Of a DNA stretch of 40,952 nt, positions 32,813 through 40,952 are shown in pieces. This DNA comes from Sulfuricurvum sp. (GTDB taxonomy: Bacteria; Campylobacterota; Campylobacteria; Campylobacterales; Sulfurimonadaceae): NCBI GenBank assembly GCA_030696285.1, contig JAUYSQ010000283.1:1-40952 (forward strand), written 5' to 3'. The translations under genes were made by a program, and so were the position numbers. Under the pieces are notes generated by a model. It ran no database searches, was not told the DNA's origin, and saw only the letters and a program-made list of their open reading frames with translations. Within the stretch, counting starts at the first letter, position 1; every line of letters starts with the position of its first letter.

Positions 32813-34675
32813 TTACTCCTTTAAGGCTTCATCGTCATCAATGAGGTAAGGTTTGGGTTCACCCAGATAATAACCTTGCGAATGGCAGACTCCCATTGCG
32901 ATAACGGTATCGAGAATCTCCGCTGAGCTTACAAATTCGGCAATAACGTTCATATCAAGATCTTTGGCCATAGAGACGATGGTTTTGGTCAATATTTGGG
33001 AACTTCGATCCTGCAAAATATTTTTAATGATCGATCCGTCAATTTTAATGAAACTTGCTTCAAGTTCAAGCAGATGCATAAAATTTGAATACCCTGACCC
33101 GAAATCATCTATGGCGATGCGGGCACCATATTTTTTGACCTCCGCTACAAACTCTTTGACGATCGTGTAATTGTCGATCCCCTCAGATTCGATGATTTCA
33201 AAAATAACATTCTGCGGTTTGTCAAAGCTGTTGAGTGCATCAAATATATAGGCGTGCGTGTTACTGTTTCGAATATCTTCGATAGAGAGATTGACGGAAA
33301 AACATATATCTTTATCTCTAAACATGGCAAATGCTTTACGTAGAATGGCTTTTGTTAATTCAGGGTATATTTTTGCTTTGTGTGCCACATCCAAAAAGAA
33401 AAAGGGGGTAAGGACTTTTCCTTCTTCATTGACGATGCGCATTAGTGTTTCGTATTTATCAATTTTTCGCGTCATATTGTTATAGATTGGCTGAAAATAG
33501 GCAATAACCAGATCATGTGCAAGGGCATATTTGAGTGTTTTGATCATCTCCTGATTGTTGGCATAGTGTTCTTTTTCCTGTTTATTCATATCATAGATTT
33601 CAAACGGCATTTTATTTCGTTTGGCATTTTTCAGAGCAATATTCGAATTGATCAGTAATTCAGTCGAATTTCCACAGCACATTCCTACGGTAATACTGAT
33701 GTAGATCTCATGCTCATTAATCAAAAAAAGATGAGAATCAAGGGTTTGAATCAACTCCATGACCAGAGGGGTTAGGCTATCGTTATCTAAAGAAGCTTTT
33801 GAAAGAATGGCGAATTCGTCCGAGGGGAGTTTGTAAAGACGACACTTCTCTTCATTCAAATTTTCAGAGAGATACTGCCCGAAGCTTTTGAGAATTTCAT
33901 CACCGATTTTATACCCATACAGATTGTTAAGCTCTTGGAATGAGTCGAGATTTAAGAGCCCCATCGCCGCGTACTCTCCCCCCTCAAGATCCTCAATTAA
34001 TTGTAAGCGGTTAGGTAAGCCGGTGAGACGATCGGTCAGTTGGCGGGAAATACGCTCTTTTTGCTCAATCACTTGGGTAATATCGTGTCGAAGAGCAAGG
34101 AATCTTTTGACTTCACCGTTGTTGTCCAAAATGGGAGTAATCGTCGTATCCACATGATAGGCACTGCCGTCTTTGGCGCGGTTTTTAATGACGCCGCGCC
34201 ACGGCTGCTTGTTTAAGATCGTCTCCCACATTTGTGCAAACACTTCGGATGGATTGTCGGGATGGCGAATAATGTTGTGTGGGCATCCAATCAGCTCATC
34301 ATTCGAATAACCGGATACCTTGACGAAAGCGTCATTCACATACGTAATAATGCCGTTTTTATCCGCCATAGAGACGATTGTACTGTAATCGACGGCTTTT
34401 TTATATTCATTGAGCAATTGGATTTGTTCGACCAGTTCGTGCGATTTGTCTTTGAAGGCAACGGAGAGCTGATCATTCAATGTTTGTAATTCGTCTTTTT
34501 TAGTATCAACAAGTGACTGAAGCGGTTGATTTTCCTTCCATGATTTCAAGCTTTTCTGCTCACGCTTAGGACGTTTGAATATTAACCCACTCATTAATGG
34601 CCTTAGTGTATTGCTTTTTGATAATAATGTAATAGTGTAACCAATAGGTATGAGTAAAGGGTGAGTTTTACTCAT
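32813..34675 (-). CDS. PAS - degenerate GGDEF - EAL protein (predicted c-di-GMP phosphodiesterase)
   Basis: PAS with IRHPDNP; GGDEF site reads LPSDEF; EAL domain with YETLMRI, FSVNLS, FEIIES, IAIDDFGSGYSN, FIKIDGSII, QGYYLGEP. Confidence 0.92.
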   Translation of the reverse strand: MSKTHPLLIPIGYTITLLSKSNTLRPLMSGLIFKRPKREQKSLKSWKENQPLQSLVDTKKDELQTLNDQLSVAFKDKSHELVEQIQLLNEYKKAVDYSTIVSMADKNGIITYVNDAFVKVSGYSNDELIGCPHNIIRHPDNPSEVFAQMWETILNKQPWRGVIKNRAKDGSAYHVDTTITPILDNNGEVKRFLALRHDITQVIEQKERISRQLTDRLTGLPNRLQLIEDLEGGEYAAMGLLNLDSFQELNNLYGYKIGDEILKSFGQYLSENLNEEKCRLYKLPSDEFAILSKASLDNDSLTPLVMELIQTLDSHLFLINEHEIYISITVGMCCGNSTELLINSNIALKNAKRNKMPFEIYDMNKQEKEHYANNQEMIKTLKYALAHDLVIAYFQPIYNNMTRKIDKYETLMRIVNEEGKVLTPFFFLDVAHKAKIYPELTKAILRKAFAMFRDKDICFSVNLSIEDIRNSNTHAYIFDALNSFDKPQNVIFEIIESEGIDNYTIVKEFVAEVKKYGARIAIDDFGSGYSNFMHLLELEASFIKIDGSIIKNILQDRSSQILTKTIVSMAKDLDMNVIAEFVSSAEILDTVIAMGVCHSQGYYLGEPKPYLIDDDEALKE

Positions 34676-34765
34676 ATTTGTCGGTTATAGTATTTGTTTT
34701 TACGTCTATATTTTCTAATGGATTTGGCTACAATAGATAAAATATAATAAAGCATAGAAGCACTA

Positions 34766-35518
34766 ATGACACCTCGTAAAAAAGTTTTGATAGTCGATGA
34801 TGATGCTACTACACGTCTGCTCGTTCGAAAAGTTCTAATGAAGCTTGATTTTGTTGATTTTTTGGAAGCTGAAAGTGGAAAAGAAGCACTCAAGATAACT
34901 CGCAAGGAGCGGCCAAATCTCATTTTAATGGATGTTGTCATGCCCGGAATGGATGGCTATGAAGCATGCCGACAGATTAAAAATGATCCCAAGTTGAAGT
35001 CGACTGTTGTTATTTTTATGACTGCTGTGAGGATGGATGAAATCGATGACAGGATCATTCAGGTGCAGGGTGATGATCTGTTGCGCAAGCCATTGGATGC
35101 GAGTGAGCTTTATTTCCGTGTCAAAAATTATCTCATTTTACTCATGCCAAAAAATGATACGAGCGAGAGAGAAGAGAGTAGTATTTCGGAGTTGATGGAA
35201 GATTTCAATCCTTGTGATGAGGGGGAATATATCGATTTAGGAGAAGGATTTTATTATCAGGTGGAGTGCAAAAGTTTGTGTAAGAATCAGCAGAATATTT
35301 CGCTGATGAAGCAAGAAATTTTATTACTAGAAGCGTTTATAAAGTATCGAAATCAAGTCCTTTCGTATGAGCAGCTTTTACATATTATTGGAAAAAATGG
35401 TGATAGCACGATTGCCAATCTACGGACACTGATTAAGCTTTTACGTCGTAAAACCTATAAAGGACTTATTCAAACATTACCGTCTGTCGGTTATCGGTTT
35501 ATGTTGAGACGAATTTGA
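34766..35518 (+). CDS. OmpR/PhoB-type response regulator (REC + winged helix)
   Basis: KVLIVDDDATTRLL, ILMDVVMPGMDGYEA; C-terminal Trans_reg_C-like LSYEQLLHIIGKNGDSTIANLRTLIKLLRRK...GYRFML. Confidence 0.88.
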   Translation: MTPRKKVLIVDDDATTRLLVRKVLMKLDFVDFLEAESGKEALKITRKERPNLILMDVVMPGMDGYEACRQIKNDPKLKSTVVIFMTAVRMDEIDDRIIQVQGDDLLRKPLDASELYFRVKNYLILLMPKNDTSEREESSISELMEDFNPCDEGEYIDLGEGFYYQVECKSLCKNQQNISLMKQEILLLEAFIKYRNQVLSYEQLLHIIGKNGDSTIANLRTLIKLLRRKTYKGLIQTLPSVGYRFMLRRI

Positions 35519-35815
35519 CAAATTTTTGAACAATCGAAACGTCTAAAAACTTTTTTGCTAATTTTTTGGTACAGTATATTTCTGTATTATAGTGAAATTC
35601 ATAGTTTACTCATAAAAAAGATATACAATTCATGGGAGTTACGTCTTCACAGGCGTATTCAGAGATGTGCTATCGCCGTGCATGATACAACAATATTTTA
35701 TTTATGAACGTAGAGACAAAGGTATTATGAAGAAGTTTGTATTAGTGATGCTGATGACATCTTATTATTGCAGAAGATTGAATTGCCTGAAAAAAGCATG
35801 TTATAGAGCAAGTCT

Positions 35816-37507
35816 TTGAATCTTCTGTATGGACTGAGTGCAGCGGTAGTGTTGGGTAGTCTCTCGTTTAGTTACTATTTGTTTCACAGCCGAAGGAAAG
35901 AAGAAGAATCGCAACGAATTCTTCAAAAACTTCATCTTCAAAATCAGGCGATTTTAGAAGCAGTTCCAGACCTAATACTGCAAGTAGATACTGAGAAACG
36001 ATATACCTGGGCGAATAAGGAAGGGATAGCTTTTTTTGGAGAAGACGTTATCGGCAAAGAGGCATCCTTTTTTTTCGAGGGCGAACAAGATACGTATGAG
36101 ATCGTAAATCCATTATTTGAAGGTGATGACACACTTATTCATCTTGAAAGTTGGCAACGACGCCATGATGGTAAGAAACGTCTTTTGGCATGGTGGTGCC
36201 GGACATTAAAAGATGAAAACGGAAAGGTCACAGGAATACTCTCAACCGCTCGTGATATCACCGAAGAACATGAAAAAGAAGAGGCGCTGCAACTCTCCGA
36301 AAAAAAATATAGAAATCTTGTTGAAAATGCGATGATAGGAGTCTACCGTTCGGATCTTTTCGGTAATATTCTGTATGTGAATCAGGCATTGGCGGGGATG
36401 CTTGCCTTTGATTCTCCTGATGAATTGATCGGGCAAAACAGTGTTCTCCGATACACTGATCCTGAGCAAAGAGCAAAATTTATTCAAAGCGTATTTCAGA
36501 AACATCATATCAATAACTATGAAATGGAATTACTCGATAAAACGGGTATATCTATACCGGTTTTGGTGAGTGCAACGGTTGAGGGCGATATTCTTTCGGG
36601 GATGATTATCGATATGCGTGAACTCAAAAAATCACGCGAGGAGATTGATAAGCTCTCCAAAGTTATTGAGCAGATTGACGATGCGGTTGTAATTACGAAT
36701 AAGTATGGAACTATTACCTATGTCAATGAGGCATTTTCTCGTCATACCGGTTACACAAGAGAGTATGTTCTTGGAAAAACTCCTCGAATGCTTAAATCAG
36801 ATAAGCATGACGAAGCGTTTTATAGAGAACTGTGGCAGACAATTTTGAGGGGAGAGGTTTTTCGAGGGACGATTATCAACACAAAGCAAAATGGTGATCT
36901 CTTTTATGAAAATAAAACCATTACCCCTTTAAAGGATGATAAAAATAATATCGTCGGGTTTGTTTCGAGCGGGAAAGATGTGACACAAGAACGATTACTG
37001 CAGCAAGAGATCGAGAAAATCGCTACGATCGATAAGCTCACCGGTCTTTACAATCGTCACAAGTTTGAAAAACTCTTTGTTCTGGAGGCTGAACGATCTC
37101 ATCGGTTTTTACTTCCCCTCTCTATGATACTGATTGATATCGACCATTTCAAATTGGTGAATGATACCTACGGTCATGATATCGGAGACGAAGTTCTAAA
37201 ACATTTGGTCAAGACGATACAGGGGAATATTCGAAAAATTGATATTTTTGCACGGTGGGGAGGAGAAGAATTTTTAATTTTATGTCCGGGAACGGATTTG
37301 AAACATACTCGAAGACTCGCGGAAAAGTTACGGTTGGCGGTAGATCATGCCTCATTTCCAGAAATCGGTCATGTGACCATCAGTCTTGGAATGAGTAGAT
37401 TTGAACAGGACGATACCTTTTCAGAACTTTTTAAACGTGCCGATCAAGGGCTTTATTACGCAAAAGAACATGGACGAAATCAGGTGGGCAGTATAGCCGT
37501 GTTTTAG
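35816..37507 (+). CDS. TM - PAS - PAS - PAS - GGDEF diguanylate cyclase (TTG start; possibly 5'-truncated)
   Basis: TM GLSAAVVLGSLSFSYYLF, several PAS domains, canonical GGEEF site (FARWGGEEFLILCPG), DKLTGLYNRHKFE, IDIDHFKLVNDTYGHDIGDEVL. Confidence 0.92.
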   Translation: MNLLYGLSAAVVLGSLSFSYYLFHSRRKEEESQRILQKLHLQNQAILEAVPDLILQVDTEKRYTWANKEGIAFFGEDVIGKEASFFFEGEQDTYEIVNPLFEGDDTLIHLESWQRRHDGKKRLLAWWCRTLKDENGKVTGILSTARDITEEHEKEEALQLSEKKYRNLVENAMIGVYRSDLFGNILYVNQALAGMLAFDSPDELIGQNSVLRYTDPEQRAKFIQSVFQKHHINNYEMELLDKTGISIPVLVSATVEGDILSGMIIDMRELKKSREEIDKLSKVIEQIDDAVVITNKYGTITYVNEAFSRHTGYTREYVLGKTPRMLKSDKHDEAFYRELWQTILRGEVFRGTIINTKQNGDLFYENKTITPLKDDKNNIVGFVSSGKDVTQERLLQQEIEKIATIDKLTGLYNRHKFEKLFVLEAERSHRFLLPLSMILIDIDHFKLVNDTYGHDIGDEVLKHLVKTIQGNIRKIDIFARWGGEEFLILCPGTDLKHTRRLAEKLRLAVDHASFPEIGHVTISLGMSRFEQDDTFSELFKRADQGLYYAKEHGRNQVGSIAVF

Positions 37508-37518
37508 TCCCTCTTTGT

Positions 37519-37524
37519 TATAAT
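37519..37524 (+). promoter_or_regulatory. Putative -10 box TATAAT upstream of mutS-HNH gene
   Basis: TTTGTTATAATCAAAAA about 65 nt before the ATG. Confidence 0.4.
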
Positions 37525-37542
37525 CAAAAAATTATATTTAAG

Positions 37543-37571
37543 CTGGATTCCCGATCAGGTCGGGAATGACG
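37543..37571. repeat. REP-like singlet hairpin in the leader of mutS-HNH
   Basis: CTGGATTCCCGATCAGGTCGGGAATGACG; perfect 8-bp stem ATTCCCGA/TCGGGAAT; reverse complement resembles the unit at 20269. Confidence 0.8.
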
Positions 37572-37589
37572 AGATGATGCGGAGCAGGG

Positions 37590-40535
37590 ATGAACACGGA
37601 CGAAATCGGGGCACTGTTACAGGATAAAAAGAAGCTCCTTTCCGAAACCTATTTTGAGCTCCAAGCTGCGTGTGAAGAGGTATATGGTCCCGACACCCTC
37701 GTCATCATCGAGGTGGGATCATTTTTTGAAGTGTATGAAGTCAACAATGAATCTATGAAGATCGGCAAGGCGAAAGAGGTCGCCGAATTTCTCAACATCC
37801 AGCTCACTCGCAAAAATAAAACCATTCTCGAAAACTCCATACAAAACCCACTCCTTGCGGGAGTGCCTACCGTCTCGATCGAACGCTATCTCAGCCGTCT
37901 GGTACAGTCAATAAAATACACGATCGTCCTCGTACGGCAGCAGGGGGAAGTCCCTCATATTCGCCGTTATATCTCCAATATCATCTCACCGGGTACGAAT
38001 TTTGATTACATCGCGGAACCCAGTGAAAACTATATTGCTTCCTTGCTCATTGATCAAAATAACGGGGTTTATTCGGTCGGGTATGCCGCGATCGACGTGG
38101 GGACTGGGAAAACACTTATCAATGAAATACATGGGACGCGTGAAGATAAGACGTATGCACTCGATGAAGTGTTTACCCTTTTACAAAGCTATCAAACCTC
38201 GGAAGTGGTCGTGACGTTTTGCGACTCTCAGATCGATGAAGAGGAAGTCAATCGCTATTTGGAACTCAAGAGTCATCACCGCAGCATTAAAAATGAAAAG
38301 CGGCTTCGTATCGATTACCAAAATGAACTGTTTGGGCGAATTTATCAAATCCGGTCTCTTTTAAGTCCGATTGAATATCTCGATATGGAGCGATACGCCT
38401 ATACGTCTGAGTCGTTGGCCGTCTTAATCCACACCATCATCGATCACGATCCAGCTATTATCGAAAAGATGAACCGTCCGACGTTTTTGGGGACGAATCG
38501 TTATATGTATATGGGGAACAATGCGGCGGAGCAACTGGGGATTATTTCACGCGATAATGATGAGATGACGGTGCTCAAGCTCATCGACAAAACCTCAACG
38601 GCGATGGGAAAACGGCTTCTGCGTGAGCGGCTTCTCAATCCTATCTGTGATCCGAAACTTCTCGAAGAGCGGTACGATTTGATCGAAAAGATGGGCGAAC
38701 ATATTTCCCCTCTGGAGAGTAAACTCAAAGAGGTGTACGATCTGGAGCGGATACTGCGTCGGCTGAAACTGGGGAAATTGCACCCGTATGAGTTGGCATA
38801 CTTTTATGCTTCTCTTACGGCAGCTGAGAGGTTGTTTGAGGATGCAGCGACTTTTGGAATCAGCTATGATAAATCGAGTGCGTCAGAGTGTGCGCAGTGT
38901 GCGAGCGAGCTGCGGCGGATATTTGTCATCGAATCGTGTGCTAAGTTTCGACGCGATCAGGTGGATGAAAATCTTTTTAACGAGGGGATTGACCCTTCCA
39001 TCGATGCTCTCGAAAAACTCCAAAGCACGAATGAACTCAAAGTACAAAGTATCATCGATCATATTGATACCTTTTTTGATAATGGCAGCAGTTCGTATGC
39101 CTCTATCGGATGGCTGGAGAGTGAGGGGTATCATCTTCTCATGACCCGTAACCGCTATGTGAGCATCGAAGAAGCACTTCATAACAGCTTTTTCACGATT
39201 GAGGGGAATCACCATTTTTTCCGTGATTTTCAGATTCGAAAGCTCAAAACGACGGTCAAGCTCTCCTCCGCACTGCTGGATGAACTCTCCATTGAAAATG
39301 CAGGGGCAAAATCACGGATGCTGGCACAGGTACGAGAGCGGTATCAGGAACATTTAGAGACGATTGAGAAGAAATTTTCGCATGCCATCGAGCATCTCAT
39401 CTCCTTTTTGGCGGTGCTGGATGTATCGCTTAGCGGGGCAAAATGTGCTGCACAGTTTCGGTATGTTCGCCCGGTGATCGTTCAAAATTCTCCTAAAGCA
39501 TTTATCGAAACGGTGGGATTGCGTCATCCGCTCATCGAATCGCGTGAAGAGAATGGGATTTTTATCCCCAATGATCTTTTCTTAGGTTCCATTGAACAGC
39601 GTACCTTTGAGGAGCATACGACGATCGATGGCTCAAACGGTGACGATGTCAAAGGGGTATTACTTTATGGAATCAACTCCAGCGGTAAGTCATCACTGAT
39701 GAAAAGTATCGGGCTGTCCATCGTAATGGCACAGGGAGGATTTTTCGTTCCGTGTGCAATGATGCGCTTTGCCCCCGTCGATAAGCTTCTCACCCGTATC
39801 GTTTCCAAAGACAATCTCTATAAAGGGCTTTCGACGTTTGCGGTGGAGATGTTGGAGCTGCGTAATATTTTTAACCGTGCGACGGAAAATACCCTTATTC
39901 TGGGTGATGAAATCAGTCATGGAACGGAGACGGAATCGGCACTGGCAATCGTGGCGAGTGCGATTTTAAAGCTCAAAGAGCTTGGAAGTCTGTTCATCTT
40001 TGCTACCCATTTGCATCAGCTCTCCTCACTAGAGGAGATTCAAAAAGCTAAAGGGATCGTATTGCTTCATTTGGGAGTTTATTACGATGAAGAAAGTGAT
40101 AAACTCGTGTATGATCGGAAGCTCAAAAATGGAAGCGGAAGTACCCTGTATGGATTGGAATTTGCGAAATCGCTCCATATGGATGAGACTTTTTTGAAGA
40201 GGGCGTACGAAATCAGGGGACGGATTACCAATAATACTCATGATGCTTCATTGTTAAAACGGAACAAAAAAAGTCGCTATAACGCCAAACTCTATCTCAC
40301 TAAATGTGCGCTGTGTGATGAGGTCGTGGAGGAAGTGCATCATATCATCCCTCAAGCCAACGCCGATGAGAGCGGTTCGATCGGTCATTTCGGGATGAAT
40401 CACCGCTATAATTTAATCCCTCTTTGTTCGAAGCACCATAAACTGGTGCATGAGGGGAAAATTGCCGTTCATGGGTTCGTTATGAGTGAAGAGGGGCTTA
40501 GACTCAGCTATAGTGAAACAGGAATGGACTCGTAA
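37590..40535 (+). CDS. MutS-family mismatch repair ATPase fused to C-terminal HNH endonuclease (MutS7/mtMutS-like)
   Basis: Domain I motif [11 protein letters not shown] (F-x-E), Walker [14 protein letters not shown], Walker [29 protein letters not shown]-terminal [17 protein letters not shown]...NRYNLIPLC-type HNH (HHIIPQ...[20 protein letters not shown]). Confidence 0.95.
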   Translation: MNTDEIGALLQDKKKLLSETYFELQAACEEVYGPDTLVIIEVGSFFEVYEVNNESMKIGKAKEVAEFLNIQLTRKNKTILENSIQNPLLAGVPTVSIERYLSRLVQSIKYTIVLVRQQGEVPHIRRYISNIISPGTNFDYIAEPSENYIASLLIDQNNGVYSVGYAAIDVGTGKTLINEIHGTREDKTYALDEVFTLLQSYQTSEVVVTFCDSQIDEEEVNRYLELKSHHRSIKNEKRLRIDYQNELFGRIYQIRSLLSPIEYLDMERYAYTSESLAVLIHTIIDHDPAIIEKMNRPTFLGTNRYMYMGNNAAEQLGIISRDNDEMTVLKLIDKTSTAMGKRLLRERLLNPICDPKLLEERYDLIEKMGEHISPLESKLKEVYDLERILRRLKLGKLHPYELAYFYASLTAAERLFEDAATFGISYDKSSASECAQCASELRRIFVIESCAKFRRDQVDENLFNEGIDPSIDALEKLQSTNELKVQSIIDHIDTFFDNGSSSYASIGWLESEGYHLLMTRNRYVSIEEALHNSFFTIEGNHHFFRDFQIRKLKTTVKLSSALLDELSIENAGAKSRMLAQVRERYQEHLETIEKKFSHAIEHLISFLAVLDVSLSGAKCAAQFRYVRPVIVQNSPKAFIETVGLRHPLIESREENGIFIPNDLFLGSIEQRTFEEHTTIDGSNGDDVKGVLLYGINSSGKSSLMKSIGLSIVMAQGGFFVPCAMMRFAPVDKLLTRIVSKDNLYKGLSTFAVEMLELRNIFNRATENTLILGDEISHGTETESALAIVASAILKLKELGSLFIFATHLHQLSSLEEIQKAKGIVLLHLGVYYDEESDKLVYDRKLKNGSGSTLYGLEFAKSLHMDETFLKRAYEIRGRITNNTHDASLLKRNKKSRYNAKLYLTKCALCDEVVEEVHHIIPQANADESGSIGHFGMNHRYNLIPLCSKHHKLVHEGKIAVHGFVMSEEGLRLSYSETGMDS

Positions 40536-40640
40536 AGCCCTATTTTAGGGAGATATAGCCACATTTTTTGCAGCAAAATAGTATAAAAAATGGGACTTTT
40601 TGATAACTTTTGCGTAATGTTTTTTCAAGAGCAACTACGT

Positions 40641-40660
40641 AAAAAATTACGTAATTTTTT
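40641..40660. repeat. Perfect 20-bp palindrome AAAAAATTACGTAATTTTTT
   Basis: Sequence equals its own reverse complement. Confidence 0.9.
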
Positions 40661-40745
40661 GAAGATTAAAATTGATCTTTATTCCTCTATGTTGATACAA
40701 AAAATATCTCGTCTCCAGGTGCCAAAATTACTACCAAATATTATT

Positions 40746-40785
40746 TTTGAGGCAATTTGAAGTAATTTGAGGCAATATGAACTAC
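40746..40785. repeat. 10-bp phased tandem repeat (TTTGAGGCAA / TTTGAAGTAA / TTTGAGGCAA / TATGAACTAC)
   Basis: Four consecutive 10-bp units read directly, two identical and two divergent. Confidence 0.8.
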
Positions 40786-40823
40786 ATAACTTTTTTAGAG
40801 ACACCTCTGAAATAGTGTAAACC

Positions 40824-40869
40824 AGTGCTATAGTTTAGGAGAGAAGTTCGATTCCACATAGCCCCACCA
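40824..40869 (+). pseudogene. Collapsed tRNA-Ala-like remnant / putative attachment site
   Basis: 5' aGTGCTATAGTTTAGGAGAG resembles GGGGCTATAGCTCAG..GAGAG; 3' GTTCGATTCCACATAGCCCCACCA has T-loop and CCA end; acceptor arms pair at 5 of 7 positions; anticodon arm absent. Confidence 0.5.
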
Positions 40870-40916
40870 AAAATTCCCCTATTTTACGGACTTTAAAGCC
40901 CTTCAAAGATACTTCG

Positions 40917-40934
40917 ATACCACTTTAATACCAC
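40917..40934. repeat. Short direct repeat ATACCAC x2, 11-bp spacing
   Basis: ATACCACTTTAATACCAC just 3' of the tRNA-like remnant. Confidence 0.5.
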
Positions 40935-40952
40935 CAAATATGCCATGAATAC

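Noticed and set aside
35519-35815. c-di-GMP riboswitch (GEMM) in the long leader before the diguanylate cyclase
   Set aside because: No recognisable GEMM core motifs when read by eye
40824-40869. Intact functional tRNA gene
   Set aside because: Too short (~46 nt), no anticodon arm, and the T-stem does not pair; kept only as a remnant/att candidate
1-40952. CRISPR array, rRNA operon or classical defence island
   Set aside because: No regularly spaced direct repeats with spacers, no rRNA-like sequence and no recognisable defence gene set apart from the MutS-HNH fusion

Overview
The window is a chromosomal segment from a Campylobacterota (Epsilonproteobacteria) genome, probably Sulfuricurvum- or Sulfurimonas-like judging from protein style and synteny; this is recall, not a search. 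About 0-30 kb is mostly core genome: a partial MlaF-type ABC ATPase, a split Aer/CetB-CetA-like redox-taxis pair (PAS protein plus an MCP with a C-terminal zinc-binding CZB domain), ftsZ-ftsA-ppiD, bioA, rsmH plus an FtsL-like small protein, a tightly coupled prenyl synthase-hemA-proS-fxsA-dsb-hemC-ubiD operon, argH, osmC-like, hinT, and pheS-pheT-aroA-ispH-rpsA-(unknown)-serA. From 30.1 to 37.5 kb there is a signalling island: a PAS histidine kinase, a REC-PAS-PilZ-like regulator, PAS-GGDEF(degenerate)-EAL, an OmpR-type regulator and PAS-GGDEF. At 37.6-40.5 kb lies a MutS-HNH fusion resembling the MutS7 / octocoral mtMutS / giant-virus lineage. The last 400 bp contain a perfect 20-bp palindrome, a 10-bp helically phased repeat array, a collapsed tRNA-Ala-like remnant ending in CCACCA, and ATACCAC repeats. 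Together these look like the attachment-site border of an integrative element just beyond the window. REP-like hairpin repeats occur at ~20.27-20.35 kb and ~37.54-37.57 kb. I saw no rRNA, intact tRNA or CRISPR array.
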